Position numbers and translations under genes: made by a program
NCBI RefSeq assembly: GCF_000878135.1
Contig: NZ_JXQZ01000011.1
Span: forward strand, 1 to 43,338
DNA: 43,338 nucleotides
Source of the DNA: Frigoribacterium sp. MEB024
Lineage (GTDB): Bacteria; Actinomycetota; Actinomycetes; Actinomycetales; Microbacteriaceae
Direction of reading: 5' to 3'
Part shown: piece after piece, positions 25,520 through 32,764 of the stretch
Layout of the letters: each line of letters begins with the position of its first letter
How positions within the stretch are numbered: the first letter of the stretch is position 1
The notes under the pieces: generated by a model
The model's database searches: none
What the model saw: the letters and a program-made list of their open reading frames with translations, nothing else
Told to the model about the DNA's origin: nothing

Positions 25520-26363
25520 CCGCGACGCACCGGGGGCCGACGCGCCAGGGGGCGACGTGCCGGGGGGCGACGTGCCGGGGGCCGACGCGCCCGACCCGAC
25601 GGCGACCCGCCTCGAGTACTTCGCCTGCGGCGAGACCGGCCACGACATGGGCCTGCTGACGCGGGGAGGCGCCCGGGGGCGACGGGTCTTCCCGTCGGGG
25701 GCGTTCCTCTGGACGTCCGCCACCCGGCGGGTCCTCTTCGACACGGGCTACGCCCCGCTGCCCTGGCGGGCCGGGCCCGCGGCCTGGGCGTACCGGCGCC
25801 TCCTGCCGCCGACCGTGCCCGCCGGCGCCACGATCGCCGAACAGGTCGACCCCGCCACGGTCACCCACGTCGTGCTGTCGCACCTGCACCCCGACCACGT
25901 CGGCGGCCTGCGGTCCTTCCCGCACGCGACGCTCGTCCTCAGCGAGGGTCTGGCCCGCACCCTCGGCCGGCCGCGGCTGCTCGACGGCGTGCTGCGCCGT
26001 CTGCTGCCCGACGGGTTCGACGTCGGCCGGGCGACCGTGGTGTCCGACTTCGCCGAGGGGCCGTTCGGGCTGCGCGTCGCCGACCCCTTCCACGACGACC
26101 GCTACCTGCTCGTCGACCTGCCGGGTCACGCCCGGGGTCACCTGGGAGCCCTCGTCGAGGGGCGGGTCGTGCTCGCCGGCGACGCGGCCTGGGGACGTGA
26201 CCTGCTGGGCCAGGAGGCCCGCCTCCGTGCGGTGCCCCGCCTGGTGGCCCACGACGGTGCCGCGCAGGCCCGCACGGCCCGGTCGCTCCTGGCGGCCGAA
26301 CGGTCCGGCGCGCGGTTGCTGCTCGCCCACGACCCGCACCCGACCCGGACGGACCTACTCTGA
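25512..26363 (+). CDS. Metallo-beta-lactamase-fold hydrolase
   Basis: A 283-residue MBL-fold enzyme. The dinuclear zinc motif HxHxDH is at 124-129 (SHLHPDHVGG), followed by ligands in LPGHARGHLG, LAGDAAWGRD and LLLAHDPHP. The overall pattern, including the FDTGY strand and a cap-like insertion, recalls lactonase or thioesterase-type members. The natural substrate is unknown; in this setting an ester, thioester or lactone made by the neighbouring KAS III and SDR is plausible. The GTG start overlaps the SDR end. The first 26 residues consist largely of four 5-residue repeats (PGADA, PGGDV) encoded by 15-bp DNA repeats (25530-25589), which could lie outside the true start if translation begins later. 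Confidence 0.82.
   Translation: MRDRDAPGADAPGGDVPGGDVPGADAPDPTATRLEYFACGETGHDMGLLTRGGARGRRVFPSGAFLWTSATRRVLFDTGYAPLPWRAGPAAWAYRRLLPPTVPAGATIAEQVDPATVTHVVLSHLHPDHVGGLRSFPHATLVLSEGLARTLGRPRLLDGVLRRLLPDGFDVGRATVVSDFAEGPFGLRVADPFHDDRYLLVDLPGHARGHLGALVEGRVVLAGDAAWGRDLLGQEARLRAVPRLVAHDGAAQARTARSLLAAERSGARLLLAHDPHPTRTDLL
25530..25589 (+). repeat. Four 15-bp tandem repeats within the MBL gene 5' end
   Basis: Four 15-base units encode PGADA, PGGDV, PGGDV and PGADA. They look like a recent slippage expansion and may vary in number between strains. Confidence 0.8.
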
Positions 26364-26366
26364 GGA

Positions 26367-26391
26367 GCGCACCGGCGGGGGTCCGGTGCGC
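26367..26391 (+). promoter_or_regulatory. Strong hairpin in front of the KAS III gene
   Basis: GCGCACCGG (26367-26375) and CCGGTGCGC (26383-26391) form a perfect 9-bp stem with a 7-base loop, starting 4 bases past the MBL stop. A TACTCT hexamer (26356-26361) just before it could be a -10 box, in which case the hairpin would open the KAS III leader. Alternatives are an intercistronic terminator/attenuator or an RNA-stability element. Confidence 0.5.
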
Positions 26392-26412
26392 GTCGACACG
26401 AGGGGGACGACC

Positions 26413-27351
26413 ATGAAGAACTGCCAGATCGCCGGTTGGGGCACCTATCTGCCCGACGAGGTGGTGACCTTCGGGTCCCAGACCCGGTACCGGATCGCCG
26501 ACCACACCTCGCAGCTCGACATGCTCGCGGCGGCCGCCGAACAGGCCCTCGAGCGTGCGGGCCTGCGCCCTGACGACGTCGACTGCGTCATCGCGGCCTG
26601 CGCCGCCGGCGTCCAGCCCATCCCGTGCACCGCCGCACTGGTCATGGAGCGGGTCGCACCGGGCGCGGCGGCCGCGGCGTTCGACGTCAACTCGACCTGC
26701 ACCAGCTTCGTCACGGCCGTCGACGTCGCCTCCCGCTACCTGGCCGACGGCGAGTACGAGAACGTGCTGATCGTCTCGGGCGACGTCGGCTCGAGGTTCC
26801 TCGACCCCGGCCAGCGCGAGAGCTTCGAGTTGTTCTCGGACGCGGCGGCCGCGGTGGTCCTCACCCGCGGCGCCGACGATTCCGAGGGGCCGGGCGTCAT
26901 CGCGAGCCTGCAGCGCACCTGGCCGGAGCACGCGCACGACACCGAGCTCCGCGGCGGGCTGTCGCGGCACCCGGCGCAGGCCTACGCCGACGGCGACCCG
27001 AGGGACTACCTCTTCGACATGAACGGCCGGCGGGCGCTCATGGGGATGCTCGCCGTGCTGCCGGGCTTCTTCGCGTCGTTCTTCGAGAAGGCCGGCCTCG
27101 GCCTCGACGACGTCGACCTCGTGGTGCCGCACCAGGCGAGCGGAGCGCTGGGCATCGCCATGCGACGGCTCGGCATGGCGCCCGGGACGTACGTCGACGC
27201 CGTGGCCGAGTACGGGAACATGGTCTCGGCGTCCGTGCCGTACACGCTGGCCCGCTGTCTCGACGACGGCCGCTTGGGTCGCGGCGACACCGTCCTGCTC
27301 TGCGGCACGGCGGCCGGTCTCACCGCGAACGCACTCGCCCTGCGGCTCTAG
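26413..27351 (+). CDS. 3-oxoacyl-ACP synthase III family protein (KAS III / OleA-like)
   Basis: A 312-residue thiolase-fold condensing enzyme. The triad is Cys96 (VNSTCTSF), His240 (VPHQASGALG) and Asn269 (YGNMVSASVP). Length matches FabH (about 315-330). FabH housekeeping genes usually sit with fabD and acpP, which are absent here; instead it follows an OleD-like SDR and an MBL hydrolase. OleA-type enzymes, which join two acyl-CoAs head to head, belong to the same fold and share the triad, so a specialised lipid or ketone role is suggested by context. Substrate length cannot be read. ATG 26413 is preceded by AGGGGGA, a fair ribosome site. Confidence 0.85.
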   Translation: MKNCQIAGWGTYLPDEVVTFGSQTRYRIADHTSQLDMLAAAAEQALERAGLRPDDVDCVIAACAAGVQPIPCTAALVMERVAPGAAAAAFDVNSTCTSFVTAVDVASRYLADGEYENVLIVSGDVGSRFLDPGQRESFELFSDAAAAVVLTRGADDSEGPGVIASLQRTWPEHAHDTELRGGLSRHPAQAYADGDPRDYLFDMNGRRALMGMLAVLPGFFASFFEKAGLGLDDVDLVVPHQASGALGIAMRRLGMAPGTYVDAVAEYGNMVSASVPYTLARCLDDGRLGRGDTVLLCGTAAGLTANALALRL

Positions 27352-27388
27352 GCGACGGCGACGGCCGCGACGGCGACGGCGACGGTCG
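27352..27388. repeat. GCGACG hexamer repeats between convergent genes
   Basis: Immediately after the KAS III stop are about five near-perfect GGCGAC/GACGGC hexamers. This simple repeat occupies most of the 48-base gap before the Pmt gene end; no classical terminator hairpin is seen. Confidence 0.6.
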
Positions 27389-27399
27389 GGCCCCCGCGT

Positions 27400-29139
27400 C
27401 TACTTCCAGCTGGGGATCCAGTAGTGCAACCGGATGAACTCCCAGTCCTCGAGCTGCGCCGTCCACAAGGGGTAGAAGAAGACCGACACGGCGACGGCGG
27501 CGACGACGACGATCGCCGTGACGCCGATGCCGCTCAGTCGACGGGACCGATCGTCGGTGCGTCGTCCGAGGACGATGCCGAGCACCGCGGCCAGGCCGAG
27601 CACGAGGTAGGGCTCGAACGCGATCGTGTAGAACTGGAACACCGTCCGGTCGGTGAACGCCAGCCACGGCAGGTAGGCCGCCGCGACGCCGACGAGGATC
27701 GCCCCGTACCGCCATTCGCGGTACCGTGCGACGCGGTAGACGAGGTAGAGGCAGGCCGCGACCGCCGCGTACCAGATCAGCGGGTTCGCGACCGAGGTGA
27801 TCGCCTCGCCGCACCGGGCCACGTCGCAGCCACCCTGGCCCTCGTCGAACCCCTGGTAGTACATGCTCGTCGGCCGCAGCATCAGCAGCCAGGTGAGCGG
27901 GTTCGCCTGGTAGGCGTGGGGGGTGTGCAGACCGACGTTGAACCCGTAGACGCCCGCCTGGTAGTGCCAGAAGTTCTGCACGACGTCGGGCACCCATGCC
28001 AGGGCGCCCGTCCACCGCGTGCCGCCGTCCTCGACCCAGCTGCGGTAGTAACCGCCCGACGTCACGAACCAACCGGTCCAGCTCGCCAGGTAGGCCACCA
28101 CGGCGATCGGCACGGTCAGCAGGAAGCTCACCGGTGCCTGCTTGAACACGGTGCCCGACAGCCAGAACTCCACGCCGGCCCGGCGGCGCGCCACCATGTC
28201 GACGACCACCGTGTAGACCGCGAAGAACGCCAGGAAGTACAGGCCGTTCCACTTCACGGCCGTCGCCAGTCCGCACAGGAGGCCGGCCGTGACGAGCCAG
28301 GGACGCGCCCACAGGGCAGGGCCCCAGGCGATGTCGCGACCGGCACCGCGCCTCCTCGCCCGCCAGGCCTCGAGCCGCCGGGCGCTCTGACGGCGGTCGA
28401 GCAGCACCGCCCCGAAGGCCAGCAGGCCGAAGAACATCACGAAGTTGTCGAGCAGGGCCACCCGCGACATGACGATCGCGTGCCCGTCGATCGCGAGGAA
28501 GAACCCCGCCAGCGTGCCGAGCAGCGTCGACCGCAGCAGCAGCGACCCGATGACCGCGACCAGGGCGACGGCGAGGATGCCCACGACGGCCGAGCTGATG
28601 CGCCAGCTCGCCGGGTTCTCCGGGCCGACCGCCGCCATGCCGAGGCCGATCAGCCACTTGCCGAGGGGTGGGTGCGCCACGAACGACGGTGACGCGAGGA
28701 ACCCGTCGACCCCGCCGGCGGCGAAGGTCGGGTCGTAGTCGGCCGGCCACGACCCCTCGTAGCCGAGGTTGAACAGCGACCAGGCGTCCTTGACGTAGTA
28801 CGTCTCGTCGAACACGAGGGTCGCGGGGGAGTTCAGGTGCCACAGGCGCAGCACCGCGGCCAGCAGCGTGACCGCGAGCGGGCCCGCCCAGGCCCAGACG
28901 CGCCTCCTGACCGGGGTGCGCAGCACGCGACCCCACCAGGCGTCCAGCCGGGTCGGGGGAGCCTCGCGGGCGTGGGCCGCGCTCGCGTCCTCGACCGGCG
29001 TGCCGACGTCCGGGACGATCGCCCGGCCGGCGAGCGGACCGGCCGGCACGAGGGCCGGCTCGCCCGCCACCGGACGGGCAGGAGGCGCGGTGTCGGTCTC
29101 GACGAGCGCGTCGAATTCGCGCTCGGGCCCGGTCGTCAT
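27400..29139 (-). CDS. pmt: Dolichyl/polyprenyl-phosphate-mannose protein mannosyltransferase (GT39)
   Basis: A 579-residue multi-pass membrane enzyme that transfers mannose from polyprenyl-phosphate-mannose to Ser/Thr of exported proteins. After a disordered Pro/Ala-rich cytosolic N-terminus of about 80 residues come many hydrophobic segments. The catalytic Asp-Glu pair of the first loop is D111-E112 in VFDETYYVKDAWSL, and HPPLGKWLIGLGM and SRVALLDNFVMFFGLLAFG are Pmt hallmarks. Divergence from rsmI is a conserved actinobacterial arrangement. ATG 29139 is leaderless behind TACGAT. Three dispersed 10-mers lie in it: two in the N-terminal region (29080 encoding DTAPPA, 28899 encoding RRRV) and one in a cytosolic basic loop (28347). 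Confidence 0.93.
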   Translation of the reverse strand: MTTGPEREFDALVETDTAPPARPVAGEPALVPAGPLAGRAIVPDVGTPVEDASAAHAREAPPTRLDAWWGRVLRTPVRRRVWAWAGPLAVTLLAAVLRLWHLNSPATLVFDETYYVKDAWSLFNLGYEGSWPADYDPTFAAGGVDGFLASPSFVAHPPLGKWLIGLGMAAVGPENPASWRISSAVVGILAVALVAVIGSLLLRSTLLGTLAGFFLAIDGHAIVMSRVALLDNFVMFFGLLAFGAVLLDRRQSARRLEAWRARRRGAGRDIAWGPALWARPWLVTAGLLCGLATAVKWNGLYFLAFFAVYTVVVDMVARRRAGVEFWLSGTVFKQAPVSFLLTVPIAVVAYLASWTGWFVTSGGYYRSWVEDGGTRWTGALAWVPDVVQNFWHYQAGVYGFNVGLHTPHAYQANPLTWLLMLRPTSMYYQGFDEGQGGCDVARCGEAITSVANPLIWYAAVAACLYLVYRVARYREWRYGAILVGVAAAYLPWLAFTDRTVFQFYTIAFEPYLVLGLAAVLGIVLGRRTDDRSRRLSGIGVTAIVVVAAVAVSVFFYPLWTAQLEDWEFIRLHYWIPSWK

Positions 29140-29145
29140 CGGGCC

Positions 29146-29151
29146 ATCGTA
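29146..29151 (-). promoter_or_regulatory. -10 box of a leaderless promoter for pmt
   Basis: TACGAT on the minus strand, six bases before ATG 29139. It is 22 bases from the rsmI box, so the two divergent promoters share one 46-base region. Confidence 0.55.
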
Positions 29152-29173
29152 AGTGGGCGGTCCGGGGCCGGGG

Positions 29174-29179
29174 GACAAT
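29174..29179 (+). promoter_or_regulatory. -10 box of a leaderless promoter for rsmI
   Basis: GACAAT, six bases, then GTG 29186. It decides the start in favour of this GTG, from which the conserved MIVLAATPIGNLGD begins. Confidence 0.5.
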
Positions 29180-29185
29180 GGGCGG

Positions 29186-30013
29186 GTGATCGTGCTCGCC
29201 GCCACCCCCATCGGAAACCTCGGCGACGCCAGCCGCCGCCTGATCGAGACGCTCTCGAACGCCGAGGTCGTCGCCGCCGAGGACACGCGCACCGCGATCC
29301 ACCTCATGCGTGCCCTGGGCGTCGAGAACCGCCCCCGCCTGATCGCCCTGCACGAGCACAACGAGCGCGAGAAGGCGGGCGAGATCGTCGAGCTGGCCCG
29401 CGCCTACGACGTGGTCGTGCTCACCGACGCCGGCATGCCCGCCATCAGCGACCCCGGGTTCCCGCTCGTCGAGGCGGCCGCCGCCGCGGGCGTCACCGTC
29501 ACGGCGATCCCCGGCCCGTCCGCGGTGCTCACCGCGCTCGCCGTCTCGGGGCTGCCCACCGACCGTTTCAGCTTCGAGGGCTTCCTTCCGCGGAAGCAGG
29601 GCGACCGGCTGCGCGTGCTGGGCGCGCTCGCCGACGAGCGCCGCACCATGGTGTTCTTCGAGTCGCCGCACCGCCTGGCCGATTCGCTCGGTGACCTCGT
29701 GACCGCCCTCGGGGCCTCGCGTCGCGTCGTCGTCTGCCGCGAGCTGACCAAACTGCACGAAGAGGTGCGCCGCGGCAGCGCGGCCGAGCTCGCCGAGTGG
29801 GCGGCCGACGGCGTCCGAGGCGAGATCTGCCTCGTGGTCGAGGGCGCCCCCGAGCGCGTCGTCGACCTCGCCGCCGGGCTCGTGCAGGTGCAGGCCCTCG
29901 TCGCCGACGGCACCCGCCTCAAAGAGGCCACCGCCGACGTGGCCGCCGCCACGGGTCTGTCGAGGCGCGACCTCTACCAGGCCGCCCTCGCCGCCCGCCC
30001 GCCCCGCGCGTAG
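29186..30013 (+). CDS. rsmI: 16S rRNA (cytidine(1402)-2'-O)-methyltransferase RsmI
   Basis: A 275-residue tetrapyrrole-methylase-fold enzyme that methylates the ribose of C1402 in the 16S rRNA decoding centre. The signature LAATPIGNLGDAS opens the protein (GNLGD at 10-14), followed by EDTR (32-35), HEHNE, DAGMPAISDPG, IPGPSA and the FEGFLPRK segment. Length is typical. A GTG start at 29186 is preferred over an upstream in-frame ATG at 29153 because of the promoter spacing and the family N-terminus. Divergent from pmt as in many actinobacteria. Confidence 0.95.
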   Translation: MIVLAATPIGNLGDASRRLIETLSNAEVVAAEDTRTAIHLMRALGVENRPRLIALHEHNEREKAGEIVELARAYDVVVLTDAGMPAISDPGFPLVEAAAAAGVTVTAIPGPSAVLTALAVSGLPTDRFSFEGFLPRKQGDRLRVLGALADERRTMVFFESPHRLADSLGDLVTALGASRRVVVCRELTKLHEEVRRGSAAELAEWAADGVRGEICLVVEGAPERVVDLAAGLVQVQALVADGTRLKEATADVAAATGLSRRDLYQAALAARPPRA

Positions 30014-30054
30014 GGCGTGGCGTACCCCGCCCAGCCCGGCGGGTGCAAGCTCGG

Positions 30055-30064
30055 AGGAGGCGCG
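30055..30064 (+). repeat. Intergenic copy of the dispersed AGGAGGCGCG motif
   Basis: An exact copy between rsmI and the oxidoreductase, followed 8 bases later by a variant with C in place of the first A (30072-30081). Neither is placed as the ribosome site of the next gene, which has its own at 30094-30100. Confidence 0.7.
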
Positions 30065-30106
30065 TGCCCGGCGGAGGCGCGGCCCACCACGAGCAGGAGG
30101 TACGAC

Positions 30107-31099
30107 ATGAAGGCGGTCCGTTTCGAGCAGTACGGCGACATCGACGAGCTGAAGGTCGAGCAGGTGGCGAAGCCCGAGGCGGGTGCCGGCCAGGTCGTGG
30201 TCGCCGTCAAGGCGGCGGGCCTGAACCCCGGTGAGGCGGCCATCCGCGCCGGACTGATGCACGACGCGTTCCCCGCGGCGTTCCCGTCGGGGCAGGGGAC
30301 CGACTTCGCCGGCGTGGTCGACGAGGTCGGCGCGGGCGTCGACGAGTGGTCCGTCGGTGACGAGGTCGTCGGGTGGGCGAACCGGTCCTCGCACGCCGAG
30401 TTCGTCGTCGTCGACCACGACGAACTCGTGTCGAAGCCCGAGAACGTGCCGTGGGAGGTCGCGGGCAGCATCAGCGTGACCGGACCCACCGCCTACGCCG
30501 CGCTGCGTGCCGTGCAGGCCACCGAGGGCGACACGATCGTCGTCTCGGCCGCGGCCGGCGGCGTCGGTGTGATGGTGTCGCAGCTCGCCGTCCTCGGCGG
30601 GCTCACCGTGATCGGCACGGCGAGCGAGCGCAACCACGACTTCCTGCGGCAGCTCGGCGTCACGCCCGTCGAGTACGGCGACGGCGTCGTCGACCGCATC
30701 CGCGAGGCCGCCCCCCAGGGCGTGGACGCGTTCGTGGACTGCTTCGGCCAGGGCAACGTCGGGTACGCCCTCGAGCTCGGCGTCGCGCCGCAGCGCATCG
30801 ACACGATCATCGACTTCGCTGCCGTCGAGCAGCACGGCGTCAAGGCCGAGGGCAGCGCCCAGGCGACGTCGCAGGCCGTGCTGTCCGAGCTGCTCGAGCT
30901 GATCTCGACCAACAAGATCATGGTGCCGATCGACGGGATCTTCCCCCTCGACGACGTCAAGGACGCCTACCGCGACCTCGAGGACGGCCACGCCCGGGGC
31001 AAGTACGTGCTCGGCATGGACGTCGTCGAGTACCCGGGCGAGCACGCCGGCGAGCGAGCCGGCTCCGACGACCGCACCGAGGAGCACGACGCGACCTGA
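30107..31099 (+). CDS. NADP-dependent quinone-oxidoreductase-like protein (zinc-independent MDR family)
   Basis: A 330-residue medium-chain dehydrogenase/reductase, expected to reduce quinones or enones with NADPH. The N-terminal GroES-like domain begins MKAVRFEQYGDIDELKVEQV, with GLNPGEAAIRAG and GTDFAGVVDEVG. The Rossmann loop AAGGVG is at about 149-154. The cysteine and histidine ligands of zinc-containing alcohol dehydrogenases are absent, as expected for this group. The C-terminal 27 residues are acidic and probably disordered, beyond the usual end. The ATG has a good ribosome site (GCAGGAGG). It is followed by a strong terminator made of two facing 10-mers. No pathway partner is adjacent. 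Confidence 0.9.
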   Translation: MKAVRFEQYGDIDELKVEQVAKPEAGAGQVVVAVKAAGLNPGEAAIRAGLMHDAFPAAFPSGQGTDFAGVVDEVGAGVDEWSVGDEVVGWANRSSHAEFVVVDHDELVSKPENVPWEVAGSISVTGPTAYAALRAVQATEGDTIVVSAAAGGVGVMVSQLAVLGGLTVIGTASERNHDFLRQLGVTPVEYGDGVVDRIREAAPQGVDAFVDCFGQGNVGYALELGVAPQRIDTIIDFAAVEQHGVKAEGSAQATSQAVLSELLELISTNKIMVPIDGIFPLDDVKDAYRDLEDGHARGKYVLGMDVVEYPGEHAGERAGSDDRTEEHDAT

Positions 31100-31105
31100 C
31101 CGGTC

Positions 31106-31162
31106 GACGCGACTCGCGCCTCCTCGTCCCCGACGGCGGACGCAGGAGGCGCGGGTCGCGTC
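31106..31162 (+). terminator. Long hairpin terminator built from two facing copies of the 10-mer
   Basis: Bases 31106-31124 pair with 31144-31162 (one G-T pair). After a one-base bulge 31125-31129 pair with 31138-31142, leaving an 8-base loop. The two arms carry CGCGCCTCCT (31115-31124) and AGGAGGCGCG (31144-31153). It lies 7 bases past the oxidoreductase stop and ends 20 bases before the metG -10 box. Confidence 0.85.
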
Positions 31163-31182
31163 ATCACGTCGGTGCCCCCACC

Positions 31183-31188
31183 TAAGAT
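31183..31188 (+). promoter_or_regulatory. -10 box of a leaderless promoter for the metG operon
   Basis: TAAGAT, seven bases, then ATG 31196. Probably drives metG, tatD, rsmA and the DUF4287 gene, which overlap or nearly touch. Confidence 0.6.
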
Positions 31189-31195
31189 GGTCCCC

Positions 31196-32764
31196 ATGCC
31201 CGCCGGCGACTCCTTCTTCATCGCAACGCCCATCTTCTACGTCAACGACGTGCCGCACATCGGTCACGCCTACACCGAGGTCGCAGCCGACGTGCTCGCC
31301 CGGTGGCACCGTCAGCGGGGTGACGACGCCTGGCTGCTGACCGGCACCGACGAGCACGGTCAGAAGATCCTGCGCACCGCCACGAGCCACGGCGTGACCC
31401 CGCAAGAGTGGGCCGACAAGCTCGTCACCGAGTCCTGGAAGCCCCTGCTGAAGACCGTCGACATCGCCAACGACGACTTCATCCGCACGACCGACGCCCG
31501 CCACGAGGCCGGCGTGCAGAAGTTCCTGCAGAAGCTCTACGACGACGGCTTCATCTACCAGGGCGAGTTCGAGGGCTTCTACTGCGTCGGCTGCGAAGAG
31601 TACAAGCAGCCGAGCGACCTGGTGCCCGGCACCGGCGCCTACGAGGGCGAGCAGGTCTGCGCGATCCACAGCATCCCGGTCGAGGTGCTGCAAGAGAGCA
31701 ACTACTTCTTCCGCATGAGCGACTTCGAGCAGCGACTGCTCGACCTCTACGAGGCCCAGCCCGACTTCGTGCAGCCCGACTCGGTGCGCAACGAGGTCGT
31801 CTCGTTCGTCAAGCAGGGTCTGCGCGACCTCTCGATCTCGCGACAGAGCTTCGACTGGGGCGTCAAGGTGCCCTGGGACGAGAAGCACGTCGTCTACGTG
31901 TGGTTCGACGCCCTGCTCAACTACGTCACGGCGATCGGCTACGGCGTCGACGACGACGAGTTCCAGCGGCGCTGGCCGGCGGTGCAGCTCGTCGGGAAAG
32001 ACATCGTGCGGTTCCACGCCGTCATCTGGCCCGCCATGCTCATGGCGGCCGGGCTGCCGGTGCCGAAGAACGTCTTCGGTCACGGCTGGCTGCTGGTCGG
32101 CGGCGAGAAGATGTCGAAGTCGAAGCTCACGGGCATCGCCCCGCAGCAGATCACCGACGTCTTCGGGGCAGACGCGTTCCGCTACTACTTCATGCGCGCC
32201 ATCACCTTCGGCCAGGACGGCAACTTCAGCTGGGAAGACATCGCGGCCCGCTACCAGGCCGAGCTGGCCAACGGGTTCGGCAACCTGGCCTCGCGCGTCG
32301 TGGCCATGATCACCCGGTACTTCGACGGCACCGTCCCCGTCGCCGGCGACCTGACCGAGGCCGACCTCGCCGTGCGCGAGACCGAGCTGCGCGTCACGGC
32401 CGAGGCCGACGCGGCGATCGACCGCTTCGCCATCAACGAGGCCTTGGCCTCCATCTGGCAGCTCGTCGACCAGCTGAACGGCTACATCACCGAGCAAGAG
32501 CCCTGGGCCATCGCGAAAGACTCGTCGCAGCGCGAGCGTCTCGCGACCGTCCTCGCCACGGCCCTGCGGGGTCTCGGCACCCTCACCGTGCTGCTGTCGC
32601 CCTTCATCCCGACGGCCACGCACACCCTGTGGCAGTCGATCGGGCAGGGCGAGCTGACCAGCCAGCCCGTCGACCGGGCGGCCGAGTGGTCCAGCGCTCC
32701 CGAGGTCCAGCCGCTCGCCGCCGGACTCTTCCCGCGCATCGAACAGCCCGAGCCCGCGGCATGA
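31196..32764 (+). CDS. metG: Methionyl-tRNA synthetase
   Basis: A 522-residue class Ia synthetase charging tRNA-Met. HIGH is at 21-24 (DVPHIGHAY) and KMSKS at 305-309. A single zinc-knuckle set is visible in YCVGCEEYK and VCAIHSIPVE. There is no C-terminal tRNA-binding (EMAP-like) domain, in line with short actinobacterial enzymes of about 515-530 residues. ATG 31196 follows TAAGAT by seven bases, so it is probably leaderless. The stop overlaps the tatD start as ATGA. It heads a conserved actinobacterial block leading to ispE. Confidence 0.96.
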   Translation: MPAGDSFFIATPIFYVNDVPHIGHAYTEVAADVLARWHRQRGDDAWLLTGTDEHGQKILRTATSHGVTPQEWADKLVTESWKPLLKTVDIANDDFIRTTDARHEAGVQKFLQKLYDDGFIYQGEFEGFYCVGCEEYKQPSDLVPGTGAYEGEQVCAIHSIPVEVLQESNYFFRMSDFEQRLLDLYEAQPDFVQPDSVRNEVVSFVKQGLRDLSISRQSFDWGVKVPWDEKHVVYVWFDALLNYVTAIGYGVDDDEFQRRWPAVQLVGKDIVRFHAVIWPAMLMAAGLPVPKNVFGHGWLLVGGEKMSKSKLTGIAPQQITDVFGADAFRYYFMRAITFGQDGNFSWEDIAARYQAELANGFGNLASRVVAMITRYFDGTVPVAGDLTEADLAVRETELRVTAEADAAIDRFAINEALASIWQLVDQLNGYITEQEPWAIAKDSSQRERLATVLATALRGLGTLTVLLSPFIPTATHTLWQSIGQGELTSQPVDRAAEWSSAPEVQPLAAGLFPRIEQPEPAA

